Below, piece by piece: positions 36,901 to 48,376 of a DNA stretch of 64,000 nucleotides. The stretch is from Aphis gossypii. Lineage: Eukaryota; Arthropoda; Insecta; Hemiptera; Aphididae. The DNA is taken from the NCBI RefSeq assembly GCF_020184175.1, contig NC_065531.1, positions 31,083,213 to 31,147,212 on the forward strand, in the 5' to 3' direction. The position numbers and the translations under genes are program-made. The stretch's first letter is position 1. Each line of letters begins with the position of its first letter. Below the pieces are notes generated by a model. That model was not told where the DNA came from and did no database searches. It saw only the letters and a program-made list of their open reading frames with translations.

Positions 36901-39900
36901 ACATGAATCCAGTTATCATAACACCTGAAATATATGATATATTTGAAACAAAAATTGAAGATGGAATAAGTTATCGACAACGGCATAATTTAGCTAGTGT
37001 AGCAAAAATATTACAATATGCTTCTAATAAAAAAGGAGTAAGATAATATTTAGTTAGTTTTTTTTTTTTTTACAATATTTAATATAATCTATTTTTAGTA
37101 TAAAGATGAAATCCATTTAAAATGTATGAATCCATTTATACTTGACTGTTACACAAAATTAAAACTGTTTTTCAACAATTGTACTAATGTTGATGATCCT
37201 GAAGTGTATTATAATGTAAATGAATATACAGACGTAACACTTCTTACTAAACCAACAATAAACATAACATTACAGGTACATAGACTCATATTAGTTTTAT
37301 AAAAAAAAAAAAATTAATAATTAATAAATTATATTATTTAGGAAATACAAGAAACACATTCTTTATTGCTAGATAATATTGATCAAGTTGCACCTGATCC
37401 TTATGATCCAATTCATCAATTACTTGATGAATTGGGACCTTCTGCACCAACGATTTCACAACTTTATGGATGTTAGTAAATGCCTAAATATACTAAAAAA
37501 AATTTTATGATTATTTCAATGTAACTTATTTGTTTGTAGCTGATGATGATGATGTTATTGTTCAAAGACGCATTGCTACAGTTCAAGTTTGTTTAACGTT
37601 ATCTGACAAATTTGAACCTAACACAACAACAGCTTCTGTGACTAAATTATTCATTAAGTATGTATACTATAAAGCATAACTATTATTCAGTGTATAAAAA
37701 TTAATTTTAATTTATGTTAGGACAAAGGAGTTATTGATAAGAGTACTTCCATATTTAAGTGGGCATACTTTACCAGGGTCTTTAAGGATTGATTCAACTC
37801 TAGATGAAGAAAGTCGTTTTGCTGACAGAGAAAACAAAATAAGAGCTTCTGGGAAAAGTGCAGATTTTGAAGAGTAAGTGGAATTTATTTAAAACTGACA
37901 GTTTGTTTCCAACTATGTTTAGGGATACCAAAGGATATTAAGTCTTTGTAGTTAATACAAATAAAATAATACTAATAGATTAGAATAGATCATTAGGTTT
38001 TTAGGTACAAATAAAAAATGTTTTTGCCCCAGGATCTATCTAAAGTCTTTGTACATAGAAGAATTTTTTGATTCAACTAAATGAATGAGTAAATGTTTTT
38101 AAAGTAATTTTTTATTTTTACTAAATCTTCCATAACCTCAGAAATTAGATGTTCTAATTTCATAATTTATGCATTTTAATTATACAAGTAATTAATTTTC
38201 ATAGCTGCCAATACTAACTGTCTCATTTTTCTTTATCATAATTTTCGTTTTGATCTATCTTCTGAGTCTTTGTTCTATTACTTACTTCTTGATACTCTTT
38301 ATTTTTGATGTTGCTGTGCAGTCTTATCTAGACTGAGTAGAGACCTTTAACACTAATATGGTAAAATGTTACTAAAGCAAACTAAAAAATCACTTTGGGT
38401 TTTATTATTAGATAGTCTCCTTTCTCATACCCTTCAATGAAAAAAAAAAAATGTTTCATCACATTTTCTTATTGTATTAAATTATCTATAGATAGTTAAT
38501 ATTCAATAAATAAAAAAAATAATAATCAAATATTTTTCCTGCTTTTATAAGTATCATCTTACTTTTCTTCACGTCATCTATAAATTTCGTTATACATATT
38601 TGAATAAAATTATAGAGGGACATTAAAAGAAATTAAAGCAAAATTAAGAAAACATTTGAAAATCTTAGAAGAAGAAGGTATTGTATCAAAAGATGATGGA
38701 TACCAAGGTATAATTACATCAGTGGCTAAAGATATTTGTAATCGAAATAAGTATCGCCAAATACAAATTAAGGTTTGTATGAAATGTATATTTTAGTGGT
38801 TACTGTGAATAAATACATTTTAAATATTTAATTTCAGGAATTGCAAATGTTTAGATCAACGAAACAGAGATTAGATGAAAAAATAAAATATTTAGTTGAA
38901 AAAATAAAGTCATATGAGCAGTACATACAAACTTGTTTAGATAAACATAACACTGGTCAAAAGTAAAAATAATTCTTAGATCATTAGTACTAATATTATT
39001 AAATTTAAATTGAATTAAAAATTTATTTTCAGAAAACAAAAAAAATCAACTAATAGAGGTATACAGTTGAAGTCAAAGAAAAGTATTCGATATACTGCTG
39101 CAAAATTACGAGAAAAAGGAGTTCTAATTGAAGTAGAAGGACTTCCAGATGGACAGTTTAAAAATGCTCAATTTGAAATTAGTCCAACTGATGTGCACGG
39201 TGTGTTTTTAGTGAAAGGAAAATTTATGGGAGTAGAAATGGAAACTATTAATATAGATATTCAGGTAAATAACTTATAGTAAAGCATAAAATAAAATTTT
39301 ACTTTGTTATAGTACAAGACCATATTATTAAACAGGTTTTTAGTCATCATTAAGGTTTTAGAACTTTTGCTCTGAAAATTCTTAAAATTGTTTTTGTTTG
39401 AAAAAATCCATTTAATATAAATAAAAATGTTAAGTCGTCAATAGTAATTTGTTGAAAGTAAATAATGATTGATAATTGCTTATTTTAACAAAACTCAGAT
39501 ATGTATTGATTAAAACTATCATTTTATATTTTAGGCATTTTTAATCAGATTTAAACAATGTGGTTAATAAAATAAATTACTATGTAAAAAACTATGTAGA
39601 TAAATAGTTAGTTCCTATCCTCTATTCAAAATAAGAAACATAGTTGGTGGTTACCAGTTTTTATCAGTGGCAGTTAGACAACACCTGTTTGTCTATCTTT
39701 ACCGAGTTAACCATCTGTAAGCCAACAATGTATAAGGCTCTACCCTTACACAGTAGTCTGTCACTGACTAGGTTCCTTATTTTGAACAGAGTATAGTTAT
39801 ACAATACTGCAATTTGCACTAGTGACGAATTTAAGGGAGTCCAGGGGGGGCTTGGTCCCCAGGCGGTAAATTTTGGTGAGCATTTTGATATAATATGGTA

Positions 39901-40486
39901 CCAAGGTCATTTGGATGATAAAATAAAGTAATGGCACTTAGATAACCTGGGTCGTAAAATTCCTAAATACGTCTCTACTTTGCACTGATACAAAATAATA
40001 ATTTTTACGATATATACAATTTTCTTCCTTTTAAGTTTTTAACTCTTACAACTGTAAATATATTAAATAAAAAATATTAATAAATAAGTTTTCAAACACC
40101 ATATACATTTATAAAAATATTAAAATGTACTGATATGCTAACACATTTTCAAAAATGAATTTTTCCTAAAATATGGTATAATATGCAGTAAACTTTTGTA
40201 TTTAATTATTTCACATTACTAATATATATCTTGTCTAGAATAATGTATATCCACTACAATAAAATATACAAGTGCAAGAATTTTTAAATTCTAGTCTTAA
40301 TAATATTTACTATAATGGTTTTAAACAATTTATTAATTACTAATTAATAATATATTCTATTAATTTAAGGATTTGTTAAAACGTCAATTTGAAGGAGCAA
40401 CAATAATGGATATTTTTGGTACTGCCAAAGTCAATGTTAATTTATTATTATTTTTACTAAATAAGAAATTTTACTGTAAACATTAA
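30956..40486 (+). CDS. IQGAP1: IQGAP-family scaffold (Ras GTPase-activating-like protein)
   Basis: IQGAPs link Rac/Cdc42, calmodulin and actin at the cell cortex. Thirty-two exons join in phase to 1623 residues (human IQGAP1 1657): 30956-30975, 31052-31156, 31223-31457, 31514-31658, 31730-31887, 31952-32086, 32239-32323, 32378-32463, 32558-32711, 32769-32932, 33204-33338, 33397-33559, 33624-33766, 34086-34388, 34580-34720, 34793-34963, 35031-35132, 35193-35357, 35424-35537, 35642-35856, 35931-36165, 36362-36459, 36582-36807, 36873-37037, 37099-37275, 37342-37471, 37540-37657, 37721-37873, 38616-38772, 38838-38962, 39033-39264, 40370-40486. Domains in order: calponin homology (NLAYEYLCHLEE), coiled repeats, WW (exon 15), about three IQ motifs (LQANIRGYLVRQE; LQAIWRGKMVR), RasGAP-related domain (exons 20-26), RasGAP C-terminal domain ending VNVNLLLFLLNKKFY. 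The RasGAP motif usually containing Arg reads NLYMNP here. Confidence 0.96.
32486..32510. repeat. (TA)n microsatellite in an IQGAP intron
   Basis: An uninterrupted TA run lies in the intron between exons 8 and 9. Simple repeat; no function inferred. Confidence 0.7.
39614..39798. mobile_element. TIR miniature element in IQGAP intron 31
   Basis: The left end CTATCCTCTATTCAAAATAA and the right end (complement CTATACTCTGTTCAAAATAA) are 25-bp inverted repeats with a few mismatches. The element is about 185 bp with no ORF. The target duplication is not clear. It sits only 22 bp from the hAT-like element at 39821. Confidence 0.65.
39821..39978. mobile_element. hAT-like miniature element, 158 bp, in IQGAP intron 31
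   Basis: A perfect 8-bp direct repeat, TTTGCACT, flanks it at 39813-39820 and 39979-39986. The ends AGTGACGAATTTAAGG and, in complement, GTAGAGACGTATTTAGG are imperfect inverted repeats. It contains a G-run (about 39844-39850), as do several other elements in this window. Confidence 0.75.
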
Positions 40487-41129
40487 AATCTATTAATTGG
40501 TATGTATGATTTTGAAAATTATAATTAGCATGTAATAATAACCAAACTAACTATACAATACCATTAAAATAATATAGTTTTTTACTTTCATAATCATTGT
40601 ATATTTTATAAATAATTTTTTACTATAATTACTGATTAGTGATCATACTCTGTAATACCTCTAAATAATTGTTTACATATTATGTTTTCTATTACAATTA
40701 AATATTATTTATGTTTTCTGAATATTAACCAATTATTGAAAAATAAATATTTTGATGTAGTTTTATGTATTCATAGTAATAGTTTTTTGTATTGATAATT
40801 AGACTACTTAAAAAAAAAAAATTGTATTTATTAACAATTGAAATTATTGAAATTTATGAATGGTTAAAATATAATCTGATAGTACATTTAGTACCTGTAT
40901 TTTTATACTTCACATATATTTATTTTTTGTATTAGTTATTTAAATGCTAATTGAAATGTCTGTATTCTGATAGAGGATACAAATATATTATTGGATATCA
41001 CATTTACCTTACTCTCCATTAAATATTTTAGCATTTATCTTTTTTTTGAAAAATTTACTTGAACAACCAACAAAAAGGTATTAACTATATGGCAATAACC
41101 TTAAAATTTAAGGTGCCTTTTTTATTTTA

Positions 41130-41345
41130 TTTTTTTAACTACAGTAAGAACCACTTATAAGAAACCTTGTATTAAATTTTCAAGTTTTTTTGGGCACCCA
41201 ACATTTTTTTTTATCGACAGTTCAAAACAAAATTCTTGGGAAAATCGAACATTTTAGTTATTTTTAAATAGCTCAATAAAAAAACAGAATAATTTTAAAA
41301 TTTAACTGTGTATAATATATATATTGTGTGTAGCAGCCTTAACGA
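41130..41345. repeat. Fragment of a dispersed repeat family
   Basis: The order CTTATAAGAAACCTTGTATT, then TTTTTTATCGACAGTTCAAA, then TTTTTAAATAGCTCAATAAA, follows the sequence at about 21765-21900 inside the 20.85-22.88 kb element. This is by-eye similarity over about 200 bp. Confidence 0.55.
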
Positions 41346-41913
41346 TTTTTACAAATTAAGGTAGAATTGTTTTGATATATTTTACATTTTCAAGTTAAAA
41401 ATTATTTTTATTGCTTGAAATTTTAATACGATATTTGGCAACTGTCATAGGTCAACATTCGGCTTATAAGTCATGAGTTAAGTGCTTCCCTTGATTCATG
41501 GGTGCCGGGTGGTAAGTAGTGCAAAGGAAGTAAAATACTAGAAATTTCACAAGTCACAATGTATTATGCATTAATACTCGCAAAAAAATCGGTTAGTAAT
41601 TAACTAATAAGTTTTCTTTATGTACATGGGCGTGTTTACGGGAGGAAGCGGATGGGCACTGCCCGGGGGGGGGAAGACTGTGCATTTTACAGGTAACATT
41701 TTAGGTAGGGGGTCAAAAAAATTCTCATATGTATGGTAATATAGATAATAATAATATTATGGTAGGTAATATTTATTGAGCTACGAGTTCATATTTTTTA
41801 TCAAGGGGGGGAAAGTGCCCTATCTTGCCCTCCCCAATGGGCGTCCATGGCCTCCAACAAAATCATGCTAAGATAAAAAAAAAGTCGTGTGGTGTATACC
41901 CTACAGTACCTAT

Positions 41914-41941
41914 CACGAATTAAGATATATCTTAATTCGTG
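41914..41941. repeat. Perfect 28-bp palindrome
   Basis: CACGAATTAAGATA is followed immediately by its exact complement with no spacer. The 8-mer GTACCTAT occurs just outside on both sides (41906 and 41942, direct orientation), which looks like a target duplication around a tiny palindromic insertion. Confidence 0.7.
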
Positions 41942-43131
41942 GTACCTATAGATTTTGATTAATTGTAATTTTTTTAGTTACACATTTATAACAAAAAATA
42001 TTCCTAATATTGTGAATTTTGTAACATAAAAAATTAATGTTTCTTCATGTCTAGAAAAAAAAATAGGTCTCCTAATTTAAAAATTTGCTGTGCGCCCCTT
42101 CGGCTACCAAAGTCTGAAGTATGCTTATGCAATGTAAAATGTATTGATCGCAACTGGTCTATCGACGCTAAAATTTTTAGAACGCAATTGGTTAACTCCC
42201 GTCGTAGACTCTTTTAATATGTTCAATAAAAAAAATTGTTTGGGCCATGGTAATATAATATACACTAGCAATATTAATTAAATTATAACATAATTATATG
42301 ACAATATAATGATAATAATATGTGTACTTGCAGCTCGTCATCGTAAAACTATTTTGTTGAAAATATATTTGTTCGTAGAGTTATTGATTAATGATTTAAC
42401 AATTAATGAATATTTAATAAATTAGTATACATATAACTGATAGTGTATCACCAAAGAATTTATTTTCATTAAAGTTGAATATAATAATTTTTTTTTTTTT
42501 TTTTTGAGGTGGCTATATATTTAAGGGTGCCATGTCCCTCAAATGGAAGTTTGAATGGGGGAGCCCCATTTTCGCCAATGAATAGAAACATACTTAAAAT
42601 GTTATATTTACCTAATGTTTTTTTTCTAGCAAGTATATTTATACAATTACAATAAATAAATTGTAGAAATTATATAGGAAAAAGTAATAATAAATTATTT
42701 TAAGGTATCCTATAGCGTTGGTTTTATATTATATTTTATAATATAAGATTAAAAAATCATAAGTTATAGTTTATAAAAAAAAAACAAATGGTTAAGTTAT
42801 AATGTAAATATAATATGTATCATGGTTCAAAGTCCAATGACTTATTGTTTACATATCATTACATCAATATTTTAAAATTGATTCATAATGTTATTAAACA
42901 ATAATATTAAAATGTGTAATACACAAAGTATTCAAACAAATAATAATATTAAGCTCAAAATCTAAAGTTACGTATTATCAATTGTTCCAATAATCCAATG
43001 ACTACAAGACCGTATCCGGGGGAGGGTAGGGTTCACACCCCCCCTGAAATTGTTTATGAAATAAGACTGAATGTCTGAATAGTTAGAATTTCATATTTTA
43101 TTACGTCTTAGTATAACATATTTATACATTA

Positions 43132-43146
43132 CCCCCCCCCCCCCCC
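43132..43146. repeat. Poly(C) run of 15
   Basis: Fifteen consecutive C residues in an otherwise AT-rich region. Such runs here usually mark the ends of small G-rich transposon scraps. The exact length may be unreliable because long homopolymers are prone to sequencing error. Confidence 0.7.
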
Positions 43147-43875
43147 AAGTATAATTTTATGTTTTTTATTTTTACGAATAACAATATACATTTTTAATTG
43201 AATATTCTGAAGAAGAATATTTTTCGGGGTAGGGATTTTGACACATAAAAATCGAAATTCGTACAAGTAGATGTAGATTATGAGCTATAATTTATAAGAA
43301 TTAAGATTTCATAACTTCGTGTACGGAATACTCCATATAATTTCATCTACTACTCTGCTTAGTGTTTACCTAACTTTAAAAATTTATAACTCAAACTTTT
43401 AAACAAATTTCGATCTTAATACTTAAAATATTTACTCCGAAAAGTTCTGCTTCAAATATGAAATTAAAAATATATATTGATGTTCAAAAAAGTATAATTT
43501 TTTTATTTTATTTTGAAATAAATTTTAAAATAATGAATGTTGTTCGATAATAGAATCATTCAGTATTGTTTATAAATCAATATAATCATTTCATATTTCC
43601 TATAATAAAATGATCTTACTAGGAATTTAAGTATTACTTAAATATTGTGCAAACAATAAAAGATGAAATGTTTTTAATGTGTTTATCAAATAGGTAGTTG
43701 ATTAAAATGATAAAATACATACATTAGGTCAAAGGTAAATGTATATTGTATATAATGGAAATAATAATTTAATTTATAACATATTATTAACCTAGAAACA
43801 TTAATTTCTATATTATGTACAAATAAAATGTAAAAATAAAATATGTAAAATTGTTACACATAAATCATAATAAAA

Positions 43876-46124
43876 ATGAAAACAAATATTGTTTTAGTTA
43901 TAATTTTTATGTTAAATACCAATTGTTTATGTCAATGTAAGTAAAACATTATTAATTATTAAAAGGGAATAGAATTTATTGTAAATGCATATTTTTATTT
44001 AAATAAAATATTTTTAATCTAATAGAAAAATGTGTGCACTTTAATAATTCATTTCAATTGAAATGAGACCAATTTTATTTTATTTATTTTTCTAATTAAA
44101 ATATATGTTGTATGCATATTTCTTATTTAGTAGATTTTGTATAAATTAGTTACATTTTGATAGCATTTCATATATTGATGACGATTTATGGATATTGTAT
44201 ACAGTTAGAATAATGCAGTCATTAAATTAATCAATTATTAAATTATTTAATACAATTATAAATTTATGAATTTATGATGACTAAAAATATATATTATAAC
44301 TTGTAAAATATAATGCTTTATTTTTTTACACTGATAATTTCATAAAATAAGCTGGTATTAATCTAACTGCATTTTTACTAACTTACTGTATTTGACTCAT
44401 AGGTATATGTGTACCACAATTTAAGATACAGTACAAAACAAGAAATCATTCATTATAATTGTCATTATTTTTACTAAATAAAAGTGTTGTTTCTAATTTT
44501 GAAACAAAATCCACCATCTGTAAAATCTTAGTACTACAGAAAAATGTACAGATGAATAAGTAAAATCCAATTTTAATATTTTAACGTATTCGGTTTATTA
44601 TTAAATAATGTAAAAAGATACAGAATACATTTTACATGTATTGACTTGTTATTACAATAATATCTATTTCCTTATTATTATATAATATATACATTTTCTG
44701 CACTTTAATATATATTTTATCGTTTCACTTTTTTAAGTCTATGCATTTGATGATGATGTGCCTTCACTGTCAGAAGCTGATGAACGAATTATAAATTTGA
44801 CCATGTTGACGAAAAATGTTCTAGAACATTACCAAAATCCAGATCCTGTAGGATTGCCTGAAGCTATAGTACCACCATATTCAGATCCTGAACCAATACC
44901 TGATAATGAAAGCCCTTTGTGGAGTATGCATAATTCAACAATGAGGGGACATTCAAAATTTAGACTAAAAAAATTATACGTAAATTTGGTCGATTTACAG
45001 GTTTGTATAGTTACAAATTGATTATAAATTATCAAAAAAATATATTGAATTGGTTGTCTAATTATGTTAAATTATTTATTATTTTATAGTTGGAATTTGG
45101 AATTTCAATTGATACATTAGTGGTAGTAGGTAATTATTCTTATTGGAAAATGTATGAAGGATATTACAATGTAACGCTCATACAACTTCATATTGATGGT
45201 CATTTGAGCTTAAAAGTAAGTGAATCAGGACACTTGGAGACTAATAATTTGAATATGAATATGAACTATGAGAGTTTACACATGGATACAGATAAAATAA
45301 ATATACCATTTTATGATACATTTGTTAATAGTTTTACAAATTTTGTTGTTCAAACTATTAAGCCCATCATTATGAAACTAATTAATGTAATGATAAAAGA
45401 AGAACTTAATCAAAAAATGAAACATTTTAAACGTTTTCCAAATACAATACCTCCCGTAGACTTACTGATAGCTGAGAGTCGTCAACAAATAAAATCAATG
45501 GGATATGATCCATGGCGCGTAGAAGATTTAATAAATGCAGTAAATTTCAATATATTTAGTTTGGATGTCAATGAAATTTGGATATCCGGCCTATCAAGTA
45601 TATATAGATTAGGAGATATTCACATAAGTATACAGAATCAAACAATTATATCAGTCGTACATATAGGAACTCAGGAACTTAAAGGACATTGTCAGTGGAA
45701 AATTGGAGCAGCAGGAGTATTAAAAACTACAGGTGTCTTAAGTTTTTCAATTGATTATATACAACTTGAGGCCAATGTGACTCAACCAATGGACACAAGA
45801 TTAGCTCCATTTTTAAATGAGTTCGGTTTATCTGTAGGAAATATTCAATTGCGGATGGATGGAGCAGGTACAATTGATTATTTAGCTGAAGCACTTGTCA
45901 ATATTTTTCCCAATATTTTAAGGAATAAAATTGTAGATGCAATGGAACTTCCTATTAAAAAAAGAATACAGGACTTTTTAGATAAAGTTGACGTGCAAGA
46001 AAAAATTGAACAAAGAATTCCACCAATAATAGACAAAATGATGGAACATAATATTACAGACATATTTAAAGAGAATGAGATATTACATGAAGATATTAAT
46101 ATTGTTAGTAAGGAAGATTTTTGA
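43876..46124 (+). CDS. Secreted TULIP / Grp7-allergen-like (JHBP-like) lipid-binding protein
   Basis: Three exons, 43876-43936, 44738-45000 and 45090-46124, join in phase to 452 residues. The first 19-20 residues (MKTNIVLVIIFMLNTNCLC) form a signal peptide, and they are encoded almost alone by exon 1. The mature chain has two similar-sized halves rich in alternating hydrophobic strands. The second half, from about residue 235 (GYDPWRVEDL onward), resembles insect Grp7-allergen and juvenile-hormone-binding-type folds: the GHCQWKIGAAGVL strand, then VGNIQLRMDGAGTIDYL, then a C-terminal helix INIFPNILRNKI-like. Such proteins bind hydrophobic ligands in elongated pockets; the ligand here is unknown. 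Several Asn-X-Ser/Thr sites fit secretion. AATAAA lies at 46154-46159. Superfamily fairly sure, subfamily not. Confidence 0.75.
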
Positions 46125-46369
46125 ATAGATGTTCAGAAAACTTTTATTGAAACAATAAAAACAAATAAAATGTAAAATACTATTTTACTGTGATAAATGG
46201 AACTTTTTATAATTTAGAATATTATAAAGACACTTATTATTAATTTATTTTTATCTTTATGATAATAAAATTGTTAAAAAAATAAAATATATTAAATTTA
46301 CAAATTGTTTTAAATCGGCTTTATTATAATTTATAATATTAAAACAAAAAAGGAACACAAATATCTATA
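46125..46369. terminator. Shared 3' ends of the convergent TULIP and INTS11 genes
   Basis: Stops face each other 245 bp apart. A plus-strand AATAAA at 46154-46159 serves the left gene and TTTATT at 46320-46325 (AATAAA on the minus strand) serves INTS11. The two 3' UTRs are therefore short and may not overlap. Confidence 0.6.
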
Positions 46370-48376
46370 TTAATCAGACTTGCTCATATTTTGTAACATT
46401 TCAAGCACATGATTACCTAGTGGCTCATCTTCGTTAGCCCAAGAAATTACAATTTTCTTTTTATTATTATCCATACTGTCTTCTACAGTCACCAAAATTG
46501 ATGCTAATGATATTGATCCATCAGACATAGTAAGTTTGTTTTTGAAAATTGGTAAATTATTCTCCAGCATATTATACAATTTAGTTTTGGTTTTTTGGAT
46601 TGTAGACGATTCTTTAATTTCCACTGTACAAGTAAATCTGAAAATAATAATCATAAAATTTAACAAAACAATTTATTTCAGCATAATTACTTTTGAAATT
46701 GTTTAGAAATTATAGATTATTTAATTTATATTAAAATAGTTTTAGTAAGTCAAGAGTTATCACAAATATTCACAAGAATGTAGAAAATATATTTAGTCAG
46801 TAATATTCTATATCAAATATTGTAAAACAAACCTTAAGGTGTGCCGTTGAATATCTAATTCTTTAAAAGTATCTTTCACACTCATAGCATTTAAATTAGA
46901 AGAACCATTTTTTAAAAGGAATGCCCCGTGTACTAAGCGTTTCCCATTTCCCAAATTATTTGACTGATCATCTAATATTTCTTTAACTAGTTTTGTACTC
47001 ATATTGAATGTATGTATGTTCGCTGTTTCAATTTCTACAGTTTCACCATTAGCAGGCATGTAACAGTTAATATTAAATTCTTGCATTATTTTAGCTCTGA
47101 GAAATTTCATTTTTTCTTCTTCACCATGAACCAATAACACATTTTGAGGTTCACAGTTCTTTATTAGTTGTATGATACCCTTACCATCAGCATGAGCTGA
47201 AAATGATAAATATTCAACTGACATTTTAACATCAATGAATTTATTTGGTTCTGCTTCAATTTTTTTAGAACCACTCAAGACTTTATTACCAACAGTCCCA
47301 GATACACAATAACCTGGTACTATCAACATATTTTTCTCATCAGGAGCCCACTTTTTAAATATATTCAACGATAAGCCAGCATGTAACATACCAGGTGTTG
47401 CAAATACTACCATAGGACCAGGATTATGCATATACGTTTTATCGAATGGTTTAATGTGCTTAAAATCAAACATGTTCCGGTGAACAAACGTTTGTCTGAC
47501 TTTTTGATTTGTCCAAGTTATAAACATTTTGTAATAACTATTAGCTTTTTCAGTTAAACCAGCTGCAAAGTAAACAGGAACCTTAAGACCCATGCGATCC
47601 CAATAAGTGTCAATAAGAATACATAACTCTTGAGCTCTTCCCAAAGCAAAAATTGGTATTAACACTTTACCACCACGATCTATACATTCATGCACATTTT
47701 TTAAAAAGTCTCGTTCCCTACATCGCTTTGAATCTCTTATTGTTGTAGCATATGTTGATTCTGTTATAAGTAATGTTGGGCGACATTTATCAATCCAAGC
47801 AGCTCCTAAATGTCTGTCGGGGGTCATGGAAAAATCTCCAGTGTATACCACAGAGTCATTCCCAACTTTAATATAAAACATAGCAGCTCCCAATACATGA
47901 CCAGCATAATATGCTTTTAGTTCTATATCTTCTTTAACAGTTACAACTTCATGTAAATTTACTGCGGTTACTTTTTTCATACAATCTCTAATTGCACTTG
48001 ATGTGAAATATTTTGCTTCTTCTTCGTACTCAACTAAATGTTTACGCATGTCTTCTAATAAAATTGGAGCAATTGCTTTAGTTGGATGTGTCATATATAT
48101 AGGACCATGATAACCAAGGTGTTCAGTTAAATAGGACAGTGCACCACAATGATCTAAATGAAAATGTGAAATAATTACACAGTCAATTATGTCTGTTATA
48201 TTACCATCAGATGTTATATATGAAAAATCAGGAAATTTGCGTTCATCTTGATAGCCCATATGCATTCCACAATCAAGCATAATATTTCGATTTCCAATTG
48301 TTATTAAGATGCAACTACGTCCAACATCCTGACCAGCTCCCAACGGAGTGACTATGATGCGGTTGCTGATATTCAT
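46370..48376 (-). CDS. IntS11: Integrator complex subunit 11 (snRNA 3'-end endonuclease)
   Basis: INTS11 is the catalytic metallo-beta-lactamase/beta-CASP nuclease of the Integrator complex. It cleaves nascent snRNAs and paused RNA polymerase II transcripts in the nucleus. Two exons, 46833-48376 and 46370-46637, join in phase to 603 residues (human 600). The zinc motif HFHLDH is at residues 71-76, with DCGMHMG before it and YYAGHVLGAAMF and VVYTGDFSMTPDRHLGAAW after. Beta-CASP blocks ITESTYATTIRDSKRCRERD and SFSAHADGKGI are intact, so it should be active. The near-identical TPDRHLGAAWIDKCRP and TYATTIRDSKRCRERD blocks separate it from CPSF73. The ATG at 48376 is the first in frame. Exon 2 begins with RFTCTVEIK, matching the family across the junction. 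Confidence 0.96.

Larger units (their letters stand above)
40487..43875. other. Intergenic, transposon-rich, between IQGAP and the TULIP gene
   Basis: No gene is supported. It contains a fragment of the dispersed repeat (41.13-41.35 kb), a G-rich possible element end pair (about 41.63 and 41.85 kb), a perfect palindrome (41914-41941), G-rich or C-rich scraps at about 42.54, 43.02 and 43.13 kb, and a poly(C) run. It looks like a graveyard of small elements. Confidence 0.5.

Noticed and set aside
41626..41855. Possible hAT-like element with CATGGGCGT and CGTCCATG ends
   Set aside because: The ends are partly inverted, but I found no target duplication, so the boundaries are not supported.
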